DNA of 64,000 nucleotides from Streptomyces sp. RFCAC02 (GTDB taxonomy: Bacteria > Actinomycetota > Actinomycetes > Streptomycetales > Streptomycetaceae): positions 1,219,501 to 1,283,500 of the forward strand of contig NZ_SAUH01000001.1 of the NCBI RefSeq assembly GCF_004193175.1, given 5' to 3'. The position numbers and the translations under genes were made by a program. How positions within the stretch are numbered: position 1 is the stretch's first letter; every line of letters begins with the position of its first letter. Shown here piece after piece: positions 42,473 through 50,772 of this stretch. A model generated the notes under the pieces. The model saw only the letters and a program-made list of their open reading frames with translations, was not told the origin of the DNA and made no database searches.

Positions 42473-43492
42473 TCACCACACCTCTCCCTGTTTGCGGAGG
42501 GCCTTGCGGTAGGCGACCGCGAACAGCACGAGGAGCAGCAGGATGAGCACGCCCCAGGCGGCGGAGTTCGCGAAGTCGCGGGGGCTGGCGACGAAGGCCA
42601 GGCGGAACGCCTCGGTCACCAGGATGTCGGTGGAGCCCGCCGGACCGCCCCTGGTCAGCAGGAAGATCACCGGGAACATGTTGAACGTCCAGACGGTGCT
42701 GAGCAGTACGACCGTCATGCTGACGGACCGGACGCCGGGCAGCGTGATGTTGGTGAAGCGCTGCCACGCGTTCGCGCCGTCCATCTCGGCGGCCTCGTAC
42801 TGCTCGGCGGGGATGGACTGGAGCGCGCCGAGCATCGCGATGAGCATGAACGGCACGCCCAGCCAGACGTTGACGGCGATGACGGCGGTCTTGGCCCAGG
42901 TGGGGTCGGACAGCCAGGGGACGCCGTCGATGCCGGCGCCGTCGAGGACGCCGTTCAGGATGCCGTTGCGCTCGTTGAAGAGCATGCGCCAGGCGAAGAC
43001 CGACACGAACGCGGGGATGGCCCAGGGCAGGATGAGGGCCATGCGGTAGGCGGTCCGGCCGCGGAGGGCACGGTTCAGCATGACGGCGAGCGCCAGGCCG
43101 AGGGTGAACGTGATGCCGACGCAGGCGACCGTCCACAGCACGGTCCAGCCGAGGCGGTCCCAGAAGGTGCTGTCCTGGAGGATGTCGCGGTAGTTGTCGA
43201 GCCCGACGAACTCGTAGCTCGCCTCGATGGTGTTGACGCCGATGTGGCGTTCGACGTTGCGTTCGTCGGCGTCGGTGAGGGACAGCCAGACGCCGCGGAC
43301 GAGGGGCCAGCCGATGATGGCGGCGATCACGGCGACCACCGGGGCGATCATCGCCCAGGCGTACCAGTACGTGGCGAGCTTCCTGCGCAGGCGGCCGGGG
43401 GCCGCCGTGTCGCGGCGGCGCGGGCCGCGGGTGCGCTGCGCACCCGTGGCCCGGGCCGGGACCGTGCTCTGCGGGGTGACGGCGTCAGCCAT
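42473..43492 (-). CDS. malF: Maltose/maltodextrin ABC transporter permease MalF
   Basis: A 339-residue permease with six predicted membrane helices (MIAPVVAVIAAIIGWPLV, VLWTVACVGITFTLGLAL and others). The EAA motif is EQYEAAEMDGANAWQRFTNI. It lacks the large periplasmic loop of E. coli MalF and has only the usual MalF family core. Twelve bases separate it from malE. It and MalG form the membrane channel for maltose or maltodextrin. Confidence 0.93.
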   Translation of the reverse strand: MADAVTPQSTVPARATGAQRTRGPRRRDTAAPGRLRRKLATYWYAWAMIAPVVAVIAAIIGWPLVRGVWLSLTDADERNVERHIGVNTIEASYEFVGLDNYRDILQDSTFWDRLGWTVLWTVACVGITFTLGLALAVMLNRALRGRTAYRMALILPWAIPAFVSVFAWRMLFNERNGILNGVLDGAGIDGVPWLSDPTWAKTAVIAVNVWLGVPFMLIAMLGALQSIPAEQYEAAEMDGANAWQRFTNITLPGVRSVSMTVVLLSTVWTFNMFPVIFLLTRGGPAGSTDILVTEAFRLAFVASPRDFANSAAWGVLILLLLVLFAVAYRKALRKQGEVW

Positions 43493-43504
43493 GGTCCGCT
43501 CCGC

Positions 43505-44764
43505 TCACTGCCAGTCTTCGAGGAGGTCGCGGTACGCGTCCCCGGTGTCCCGCGCGGCCTCCTCGGGGGAGGCCGAGCCGGTCAGCATCGCCTCGATGGA
43601 GACCCGCAGCGGCTCGAACAGGGACTGGGCCTCGGGGATCCAGGGGCGTTCGTGGGCGACGTCGACGGCGGGCTTGAAGAACTGCACCATCTCGTTGGAC
43701 GCGACGCTGTCCACGTCGTAGACGGAGGCGCGGGTGGGCAGGAGGCTCAGTTCGTCGGTGATGCGCTGCTGGGTGGCGGCGGAACTCATGTACTTGACGA
43801 ACTCGAACGACGCGTCGGCCTCGGGGGTGCCGGCGTAGACGCCGTAGTTCCAGCCGCCGAGGGGGGACGCCTGCTGCTCGCCGCCGGCCGGGACGGCGGC
43901 GACGCCGAGGTCGTCGCCGAGGGCGGCGGTGGCGTCGGCGATGGCCCAGGGGCCGTTGATCATCATGGCGACGTCGCCGTCGGCGAAGGCAGCCATCATG
44001 TTCTCCCAGCCGTCGCTGGTGTCGGTGATGGCGGCGCCGGAGTCGATGAGCGACTGCATGCGCTCGAAGGCGGCCACGCCGGCCGCGTCGTCGACGGTGA
44101 CCTGCTGCGCCCCGGCGTCCACGAGGTCGCCGCCCTCGCCGTAGAGGAACGGGAGGAACCAGTACGGGTCGTCGCCGCGCACGTAGAGGGGGGTCGTGCC
44201 CGCGTCCTCGTAGGCGTCCTTCTCGTCGACGATCTGCTGGAGCGAGGTGGGCACCTCGACGCCTGCGTCGGCGAGGAGCGCCTTGTTGTAGAACAGGGCC
44301 AGGGTGTCGGTGACCTGCGGGACGGCGTACGTCTCGCCGTCGTACTGGGTGCTCGCCCAGGCGGTGGGCAGGTAGTCGTCCTGGTTGTCGACGGCCGCGG
44401 TGCCGTCCAGCGGGTAGAGGTAGCCGAGGCTGGCGAAGTCGGCGACCCAGGCCACCTCGGTCCTCATCACGTCGGGGGCCTCGTTGGCCGCCGCCGCGTT
44501 CTTGAAGCGGTTCTGCGCGTCGTCGAAACCGACGTTGACGTACTCGACGGTGACGCCCGGGTGCTCGGTCTCGAAGTCCTCGGCGACGGCCTGGAAGACC
44601 TCGGCCTCGGTCTCGTTGGACGTGTCCCAGAAGGTGACCGTGCCGGACAGCTCGCCGCCCGCGGAACCGGTGCCCCCGCTGTCGTCGCCGCCGTCGCTGC
44701 CGCAAGCGGTTGCGGCAAGCGCCAAGGCCGCGACCACGGCCGTCGTCCCTATGCTGCGTCGCAT
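43505..44764 (-). CDS. malE: Maltose/maltodextrin-binding lipoprotein MalE
   Basis: A 419-residue extracellular solute-binding lipoprotein. The signal peptide ends in a lipobox (LAATAC) with Cys21 as the lipidation site, followed by a Gly/Ser-rich linker. The binding domain has TVTFWDTSNETEAEVFQAVA, RTEVAWVADFASLGYLYPLD and MMINGPWAIAD, typical of sugar-binding proteins of group 1. AGGAG lies six bases before the ATG. It is the first gene of the mal operon and the most upstream target for MalR. Confidence 0.94.
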   Translation of the reverse strand: MRRSIGTTAVVAALALAATACGSDGGDDSGGTGSAGGELSGTVTFWDTSNETEAEVFQAVAEDFETEHPGVTVEYVNVGFDDAQNRFKNAAAANEAPDVMRTEVAWVADFASLGYLYPLDGTAAVDNQDDYLPTAWASTQYDGETYAVPQVTDTLALFYNKALLADAGVEVPTSLQQIVDEKDAYEDAGTTPLYVRGDDPYWFLPFLYGEGGDLVDAGAQQVTVDDAAGVAAFERMQSLIDSGAAITDTSDGWENMMAAFADGDVAMMINGPWAIADATAALGDDLGVAAVPAGGEQQASPLGGWNYGVYAGTPEADASFEFVKYMSSAATQQRITDELSLLPTRASVYDVDSVASNEMVQFFKPAVDVAHERPWIPEAQSLFEPLRVSIEAMLTGSASPEEAARDTGDAYRDLLEDWQ

Positions 44765-45143
44765 GTGAACTCCTTCGAGCGTTTCGCCCGTTTTAGGGGG
44801 CTTCATCCACCCTATGCGCCGCGTCCCTGCGGCGCCGGACCGGGAGGAACGTAACAGCGGGCCACACGATTGGAAAGACCTTGCGGCAACTTTCTGAAAG
44901 CCGCCTCGGAGCTGAGCCGAACGGGTGACCGCGCCGGGAGCACGCCGGGGCGCGCACGCCCGCGCCACCGGCGGCCCGGCCCCCGGCCGTCCCCGGCGGC
45001 GCCGCGCGGACGCCGACGGCCCGTGGACACGGGGGGCGCTGGAAGAACTTGCAGAGCGGCGGCAAGCCCGGACGGCGCGCGCGGTGGCGCGTACCCACCC
45101 GGGCAGTGGGCAGCGTCGGCGGCGCCGGGTACAGTCCGGACCT
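44765..45143. promoter_or_regulatory. Divergent malE / malR promoter region with MalR-like sites
   Basis: This 379-base gap has no gene. It holds TTGC-G-GCAA at 44881-44889 (flanked by CTTTC/GAAAG arms), and CTTGCAG at 45048-45054 with a matching GCAAG at 45062-45066. The short half-site CTTGC/GCAAG is shared with the amylase upstream site, so both promoters probably answer to the same repressor family. The right-hand end is very GC-rich and otherwise featureless. Confidence 0.5.
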
Positions 45144-46169
45144 GTGACCGCGCGGCTAGCTGACATCGCAGCACAGGCGGGGGTCAGCGAAGCGACCGTC
45201 AGCCGAGTCCTCAACGGCAGGCCCGGCGTCGCCGCCGCGACCCGCGACTCCGTGCTGACCGCTCTCGACCTCCTCGGCTACGAGCGGCCCGCCCGCCTGC
45301 GGGAACGCAGCGCGGGCCTCGTCGGGCTGATCACCCCGGAGCTGGAGAACCCGATCTTCCCGGCCTTCGCGCAAGTCATCTGCCAGGCACTCACCCGTCA
45401 GGGTTACACGCCCGTCCTCGCCACCCAGACACCCGGCGGCTCCACCGAGGACGAGCTGACCGAGATGCTGGTCGAGCGCGGCGTCTCCGGGATCATCTTC
45501 ATCTCCGGGCTCCACGCCGACACCAGCGCCGACATGGAGCGCTACGAACGGCTCCGCGGGCACGGAGTGCCGTTCGTCCTCATCAACGGCTACTCCCCGA
45601 GGGTCAGCGCGCCCTTCGTCTCGCCCGACGACCGGGCGGCGATGCGGCTCGCGGTAACACACCTCGTCTCCCTGGGCCACCGGCGGATCGGGCTCGCACT
45701 CGGACCGGCCAGGTTCGTGCCCGTGCGCCGCAAGATCGAGGGATTCCTCGACGCCATGGCCGCCGAGCTCGGCCTGGCCGAGGACGCGGCCCGCGAGCTG
45801 ATCGAGCACTCGCTCTACACGCTCGAGGGCGGCCAGGCGGCGGCCGGCGCCCTCCTCGCCCGCGGCTGCACGGCCGTCGTGTGCGCCAGCGACATGATGG
45901 CACTCGGTGCCATCAGAGCCGCGCGGCAGCGGGGGCTCACCGTCCCCGACGAGTGCTCCGTCATCGGCTTCGACGACTCGGCGCTCATCGCCTTCACCGA
46001 CCCGCCGCTCACGACGATCCGGCAGCCCGTGCCCGCCATGGGCCAGGCCGCCGTACGCGCGCTGCTGGAGGAGATCGGCGGCACCCCGGCACCGCCCAGC
46101 GAGTTCGTGTTCATGCCCGAACTCGTCGTCCGCGGCTCCACCGCCGCGGCCCCCGCGGACGGCCGCTGA
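45144..46169 (+). CDS. malR: LacI family repressor MalR
   Basis: A 341-residue LacI-type repressor, divergent from malE. HTH: ARLADIAAQAGVSEATVSRV then LNGRPGVAAATRDSVLTALD. The effector domain has GLVGLITPELENPIFPAFAQ and CTAVVCASDMMALGAIRAAR. GTG 45144 puts the HTH at the very N-terminus, as in homologues. The place in front of the mal operon matches MalR of S. coelicolor. The inducer is expected to be maltose or a maltodextrin; the paralogue at 38694-39755 has nearly the same HTH. Confidence 0.93.
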   Translation: MTARLADIAAQAGVSEATVSRVLNGRPGVAAATRDSVLTALDLLGYERPARLRERSAGLVGLITPELENPIFPAFAQVICQALTRQGYTPVLATQTPGGSTEDELTEMLVERGVSGIIFISGLHADTSADMERYERLRGHGVPFVLINGYSPRVSAPFVSPDDRAAMRLAVTHLVSLGHRRIGLALGPARFVPVRRKIEGFLDAMAAELGLAEDAARELIEHSLYTLEGGQAAAGALLARGCTAVVCASDMMALGAIRAARQRGLTVPDECSVIGFDDSALIAFTDPPLTTIRQPVPAMGQAAVRALLEEIGGTPAPPSEFVFMPELVVRGSTAAAPADGR

Positions 46170-46286
46170 ACCCCGCGTCGTCCGACACGCCGATCCCGTC
46201 CCCCGAATGGCCCTGATCCCCGCGAGGCCGACAACAGGACAGGAGGATGATCGGGTGGACGGAGGTCTCTGGCAGACTGTGCAGCC

Positions 46287-47276
46287 ATGGGGGACATCAG
46301 TGTCAGGCCGAAAGACAACCGGGTGAACGTACGCAAGCCGCTGTCCCCCCGCGCGGAGGACGCGCCCACCGCTCCCCCGGCACCGGCCGGCCGCCTCCGC
46401 GCGGTCCGCCGCCCCCGCCTCTGGTTCGAGCTGCTGCTCATCGCGGTCAGCTACGCGGTCTACTCCGCCGTCCGCAACGCGGCACCCGCCCGCGTCGAGC
46501 AGGCGCAGGACCACGCCCGGTGGGTCTGGGACCTCCAGGGCAGCATCGGTCTCGACTTCGAACACGCCGTGAACCACGCGATAGCCAAGGTGACCTGGCT
46601 CATCGTGCCGATGAACTACTACTACGCCACGCTTCACTTCGCCGTCACCATCGGCGTGCTGATCTGGCTGTTCCGGTGGCACCCCGGCCGGTACGGGTCG
46701 ACGCGCCTCGTGCTGTTCGTCACCACGGGCGTCGCCCTGGTCGGCTACTACTTCTTCCCCCTGGCCCCGCCGCGGCTCATGGCGGGCATGGACTTCATCG
46801 ACACCTCGTCCGTCCACCACACCTGGGGATCCCTGTCCGCCGAGGGCACCACCATGGCGGAGGTCTCCAACCAGTACGCCGCCATGCCGTCCATGCACAT
46901 CGGCTGGTCCACGTGGTGCGGCCTCACCATCGCGATCCTCGCCAAACCGCTGTGGATACGCGTGCTGGGCGTCCTGTACCCGGTCCTGACCCTGCTCGTG
47001 ATCGTCGCCACGGCCAACCACTTCTGGCTGGACGCCGTGGGCGGCCTGGTGTGTCTGGGCTTCGGGTTCCTCGTCTCCCGCCTCTGGTACGGCCGCCTCT
47101 GCTACCGGCTGCCCCGCGACGTCGCCGCGGGACCGGCCGCGGGCGCCCCGCCCGCCACCGCCCCGGCCCCCGCCCGGCCCGCGACCGCCGCACGCACCGC
47201 CGAGGAGCGGCCCCGGAGCGTACGGGAGACCACCGAACGGCCGGAACCGAGAGGACGGCCGGGCGGGAAGCCGTAG
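46287..47276 (+). CDS. PAP2-superfamily membrane phosphatase/inositolphosphotransferase-like protein
   Basis: A 329-residue integral membrane protein with about six helices and a Pro/Ala/Arg-rich tail of about 55 residues. The lipid phosphatase pattern is readable: FPLAPPRLMAG, then YAAMPSMHIGWS (SMH), and ANHFWLDAVGG (H..D). This matches the PAP2_3 (AUR1-like) subgroup in actinobacteria, which may transfer or remove lipid phosphate groups outside the membrane. It follows malR by 117 bases and converges on glnE. The real substrate is unknown. Confidence 0.88.
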   Translation: MGDISVRPKDNRVNVRKPLSPRAEDAPTAPPAPAGRLRAVRRPRLWFELLLIAVSYAVYSAVRNAAPARVEQAQDHARWVWDLQGSIGLDFEHAVNHAIAKVTWLIVPMNYYYATLHFAVTIGVLIWLFRWHPGRYGSTRLVLFVTTGVALVGYYFFPLAPPRLMAGMDFIDTSSVHHTWGSLSAEGTTMAEVSNQYAAMPSMHIGWSTWCGLTIAILAKPLWIRVLGVLYPVLTLLVIVATANHFWLDAVGGLVCLGFGFLVSRLWYGRLCYRLPRDVAAGPAAGAPPATAPAPARPATAARTAEERPRSVRETTERPEPRGRPGGKP

Positions 47277-47304
47277 GCCCGGCGGGCGTGCCCCCCGGAC
47301 CCGC

Positions 47305-50300
47305 TCAGTAGAACCGCCGCTCCACCACCGCGCGGGCACGCCGCGTGACCCGCCGGTAGTCGTCCAGCATGCGGCCCGCCGCCCCCGGCTCGTAGCCCAG
47401 CAGCCGGGCGACGGCCGCCGTCTCCCGCCCGTCGCCGGGGAACGTGTCCAGCGGCCGGCCGCGGACCAGCATCGTCGCGTTCCGCACGCGGGTGGCCAGC
47501 AGCCACGCCTCGTCCAGCACGTCCGCCTCCTCCCGCTCGAGCAGGTCCGCGTCCGCCGCCGCCGCGAGGGCCGCGCGCGTCCGGGTCGTGCGCAGCCCGG
47601 GGACGTCGGCCGCGTGCCGGAGCTGCAGGAGCTGCACGGTCCACTCGACGTCGGAGAGACCGCCGCGCCCCAGCTTGGTGTGCGTCGTCGGGTCGGCGCC
47701 GCGCGGCAGCCGCTCGGCCTCCATGCGGGCCTTCAGCCGCCTGATCTCGCGCACCGCGTCGTCGCCGACGCCGCCCTCCGGGTGGCGCAGCGGATCGACC
47801 AGCGCGACGAAGCGCTCCCCGAGCCCCGCGTCCCCCGCGACGGGCTCGGCGCGCAGCAGGGCCTGGCTCTCCCACACGAGGGACCAGCGGCGGTAGTACG
47901 CGGCGTAGCTGGCGAGGGAGCGGACGAGCGGCCCCGACCTGCCCTCGGGCCGCAGGTCCGTGTCCACGAGGAGCGGCGGGTCGACGCTCGGCAGGCGCAG
48001 CAGGCGCGTCATCCCGGTGGCGAGGGCCAGGGCGTCCGCGGCGGCGCGCTGGTCGTCGGCGCCGTCGCGCGGCTCGTGGACGAAGATCACGTCCGCGTCG
48101 GAGCCGTAGCCCAGCTCGTGGCCGCCGAACCGGCCCATGGCGATCACGGCGAGCCGGCAGGCGGGCGGGCCGCCGTCCGGCCCCGTGACGGCGGCGGTGG
48201 CGGCCTCCAGGGCGGCCGTGAGGGTGGCCGCGTTGATGTCGGTGAGGGCGGTGCCGACCTCGTCGGGGCCGTACGCGCCGACGATGTCCGCCGCGGCCGT
48301 CCGGAACAGCTCGCGGCGCCTGACCCCGCGCGCCGCGGCGACGGCCCGCTCCGGGTCGCCGGCGCGGCGCACGGCGGCCAGGACCTCCTGCGTGAGCGCG
48401 GCGCGGGTGCGGGGGCGCAGGCCCTCCTGGTCGCCGAGGAGGGCGACGGCCTCGGGGGCGCGCAGCAGCAGGTCGGGCGCGAAGCGGCCGGCGGACAGCA
48501 CCCGGGCCAGGTTCTCGGCGGCGGCGCCCTCGTCGCGCAGGAGCCGCAGGTACCAGGGGCTGCTGCCGAGGGCGTCGGAGACCTTGCGGAAGTTGAGGAG
48601 GCCCGCGTCGGGATCGGCGGAGTCGGCGAAGCGGTCGAGCAGGACGGGCAGCAGCGTGCGCTGGATGGCCGCCTTGCGGGTGACGCCGGACGCGAGGGCG
48701 CCGAGGTGCCGCAGGGCGGCGGCCGGGTCGCTGTAGCCGAGGGCCACGAGGCGTTCCCTGGCGGCCGACTGCCCGAAGCGCACCTCGTGCCCCGCGTCGA
48801 GGCGTGCGACGGCGTCGAGCAGCGGCCGGTAGAACAGTTTCTCGTGCAGGCGGCGCACGGCCGAGGTGTGCCGGCGCCAGGCGGCGGTCAGGTCGGCGAC
48901 CGGCTCGCCCGTGAGGCCGAGGGAGCGCCCCAGGCGCCGCAGGTCGGCCGTGTCCGTCGGCATGAGGTGGGTGCGGCGCAGGCGGTGGAGCTGGATGCGG
49001 TGCTCGACGGTGCGCAGGAAGCGGTAGGAGGCGTCGAGGGACCTGGCGTCCTCGCGGCCGACGTATCCGCCGTCCTCGAGGGCGGCCAGCGCCTCCAGGG
49101 TGGGGGTCCGCCGCAGCGTCGGGTCGCTGCGGCCGTGGACGAGCTGGAGGAGCTGGACGGCGAACTCGACGTCGCGCAGGCCGCCGGGGCCGAGCTTCAG
49201 TTCGCGTTCGGCCTGTCCGGCGGGGATGGAGTCCTCGACGCGCCGCCGCATCCGCTGCACGTCCGGCACGAAGTTCTCCCGCTCGGCGGCCTGCCAGACG
49301 AGGGGCGCGATGGCCTCGCCGTAGGCGTCGCCCAGCTCCTCGTCGCCGGCGACCGGGCGGGCCTTCAGGAGGGCCTGGAACTCCCAGGTCTTGGCCCAGC
49401 GGCGGTAGTACGCGAGGTGGCTGGACAGGGTGCGGACGAGGGGGCCGTTGCGGCCCTCGGGGCGGAGGTTCGCGTCGACGGGCCAGATGGTGCCCTCGGC
49501 GGTGGTGTCGGCGCACAGCCGCATCATGCGGGCGGCGAGGCGGGTCGCCGCCCGCAGGGCGCCGGCCTCGGCATCGTCCCCCGCGCCGCCGGGTCCTTCG
49601 GGCGGCTCGGCGACGAAGACGACATCGACGTCGGAGACGTAGTTCAGCTCCCGGCCGCCGCACTTCCCCATGCCGATGACGGCGAGCCGGCAGGCCGCCG
49701 CGTCGTCCGGCGCCTCGTCCCCGGCGATGCGCAGGGCCGCGCGGAGCGTCGCGGTGGCGAGGTCGGCCAGCTCGGCGGCCGTCTCGGCGAAGCCGCTCGT
49801 GCCGGTGAGGTCGCGGGCGGCGATGGTGAGCAGGGCGCGGCGGTAGGACACCCGCAGGGCGTCGGCGTCGCGGGCGGGCGCGAGGGCCGCCTCGAACTCG
49901 GCGGTGCCCGGGTGCAGGTCGGCCCGCTCGAACGCGGCCAGCGCCGCCCAGTGGTCCGGGTGGCGGGCCAGGTGGTCCCCGAGGCCCTCGGAGGCGCCCA
50001 GGACGGCCAGGAGCCGGTCCCGCAGCGGCTTGGCGGCGGGGAGGGTGTCGAGGAGGACGGCGCGCTCCCGCGGCGGCAGGGCCTCGGCCAGGCGGACGAG
50101 GGCGCGCAGCGCGAGGTCCGGGTCGGCGGTGGCGCCGAGCGCGTCGAGGAGGACGCCGTCCCCCGCCGCCTGCCCCAGCACCGAGTCGTCCAGCAGCCGC
50201 ACCGCGGTGGCGGGGTCGGCGAACCCCCGCCGCGCAAGCTGCCCCGACCGGCTGTCCCGTCGCCCCTCGACCGGCACCGATGGATCACCCTCTCGCGTCG

Positions 50301-50313
50301 TCACTCGCACCAC
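47305..50313 (-). CDS. glnE: Glutamine synthetase adenylyltransferase/deadenylase GlnE
   Basis: A 1002-residue bifunctional enzyme that adds or removes AMP at the tyrosine of GlnA in response to nitrogen signals. Two nucleotidyltransferase domains are visible, the first with GMGKCGGRELNYVSDVDVVF and the second with MGRFGGHELGYGSDADVIF, each followed by a helical arm (GRGGLSDVEWTVQLLQL in the second). The track length is normal for Streptomyces GlnE. The start is uncertain by a few codons (several GTG codons near 50313-50304 without a clear ribosome site). It lies 39 bases after a NUDIX gene that is fused in translation to glnA2. Confidence 0.96.
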   Translation of the reverse strand: MVRVTTREGDPSVPVEGRRDSRSGQLARRGFADPATAVRLLDDSVLGQAAGDGVLLDALGATADPDLALRALVRLAEALPPRERAVLLDTLPAAKPLRDRLLAVLGASEGLGDHLARHPDHWAALAAFERADLHPGTAEFEAALAPARDADALRVSYRRALLTIAARDLTGTSGFAETAAELADLATATLRAALRIAGDEAPDDAAACRLAVIGMGKCGGRELNYVSDVDVVFVAEPPEGPGGAGDDAEAGALRAATRLAARMMRLCADTTAEGTIWPVDANLRPEGRNGPLVRTLSSHLAYYRRWAKTWEFQALLKARPVAGDEELGDAYGEAIAPLVWQAAERENFVPDVQRMRRRVEDSIPAGQAERELKLGPGGLRDVEFAVQLLQLVHGRSDPTLRRTPTLEALAALEDGGYVGREDARSLDASYRFLRTVEHRIQLHRLRRTHLMPTDTADLRRLGRSLGLTGEPVADLTAAWRRHTSAVRRLHEKLFYRPLLDAVARLDAGHEVRFGQSAARERLVALGYSDPAAALRHLGALASGVTRKAAIQRTLLPVLLDRFADSADPDAGLLNFRKVSDALGSSPWYLRLLRDEGAAAENLARVLSAGRFAPDLLLRAPEAVALLGDQEGLRPRTRAALTQEVLAAVRRAGDPERAVAAARGVRRRELFRTAAADIVGAYGPDEVGTALTDINAATLTAALEAATAAVTGPDGGPPACRLAVIAMGRFGGHELGYGSDADVIFVHEPRDGADDQRAAADALALATGMTRLLRLPSVDPPLLVDTDLRPEGRSGPLVRSLASYAAYYRRWSLVWESQALLRAEPVAGDAGLGERFVALVDPLRHPEGGVGDDAVREIRRLKARMEAERLPRGADPTTHTKLGRGGLSDVEWTVQLLQLRHAADVPGLRTTRTRAALAAAADADLLEREEADVLDEAWLLATRVRNATMLVRGRPLDTFPGDGRETAAVARLLGYEPGAAGRMLDDYRRVTRRARAVVERRFY

Positions 50314-50352
50314 GGTGGACCTGCGGGGAAGCGTACGCCCGCGGGCGCGGGT

Positions 50353-50772
50353 TCAGGCGAGGACGCCGGCCGCCCGCAGGTCGTCGAAGAGGAGCCGGTC
50401 CACCGGCGGGACACGGGACCGGTCCGCGTGGCGGAACCAGGCCAGCTCCTCGATCTCGGCGCTCGGGGCGAGCGTGCCCTCGTACGCGCCCGTCCAGCAG
50501 CTCATCCGCACCAGTGGTCCGCCGGGCGGCCCGCCGGGGGCCTCGTAGGTGCCGAAGTGGACGGCGGTGGCGGGGTCGACGCGGACGGTCAGCTCCTCCT
50601 CGACCTCGCGCACCAGCGTCTCGACGTCGGTCTCGGCGCCCTCGCGCTTGCCGCCGGGGACGTAGAAGACGTCCTTGCCGCGGGGCCGCGCGCACAGGAC
50701 GCGGCCGTCCACGGTGAGGATCCACGCGACGGTGTCCAGCAGCGCGCCCGCGGGGCGTGCCGTGCCGGTCAC
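50353..50772 (-). CDS. NUDIX hydrolase (MutT-like)
   Basis: A 139-residue NUDIX protein. The box is GGKREGAETDVETLVREVEE with the following EL (GX5EX7REVXEE pattern). GTG 50772 overlaps the glnA2 stop codon by four bases (GTGA), which implies translational coupling. The neighbourhood would make it cotranscribed with glnA2 and glnE. Its substrate is unknown, and any link to nitrogen control is a guess. Confidence 0.88.
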   Translation of the reverse strand: MTGTARPAGALLDTVAWILTVDGRVLCARPRGKDVFYVPGGKREGAETDVETLVREVEEELTVRVDPATAVHFGTYEAPGGPPGGPLVRMSCWTGAYEGTLAPSAEIEELAWFRHADRSRVPPVDRLLFDDLRAAGVLA

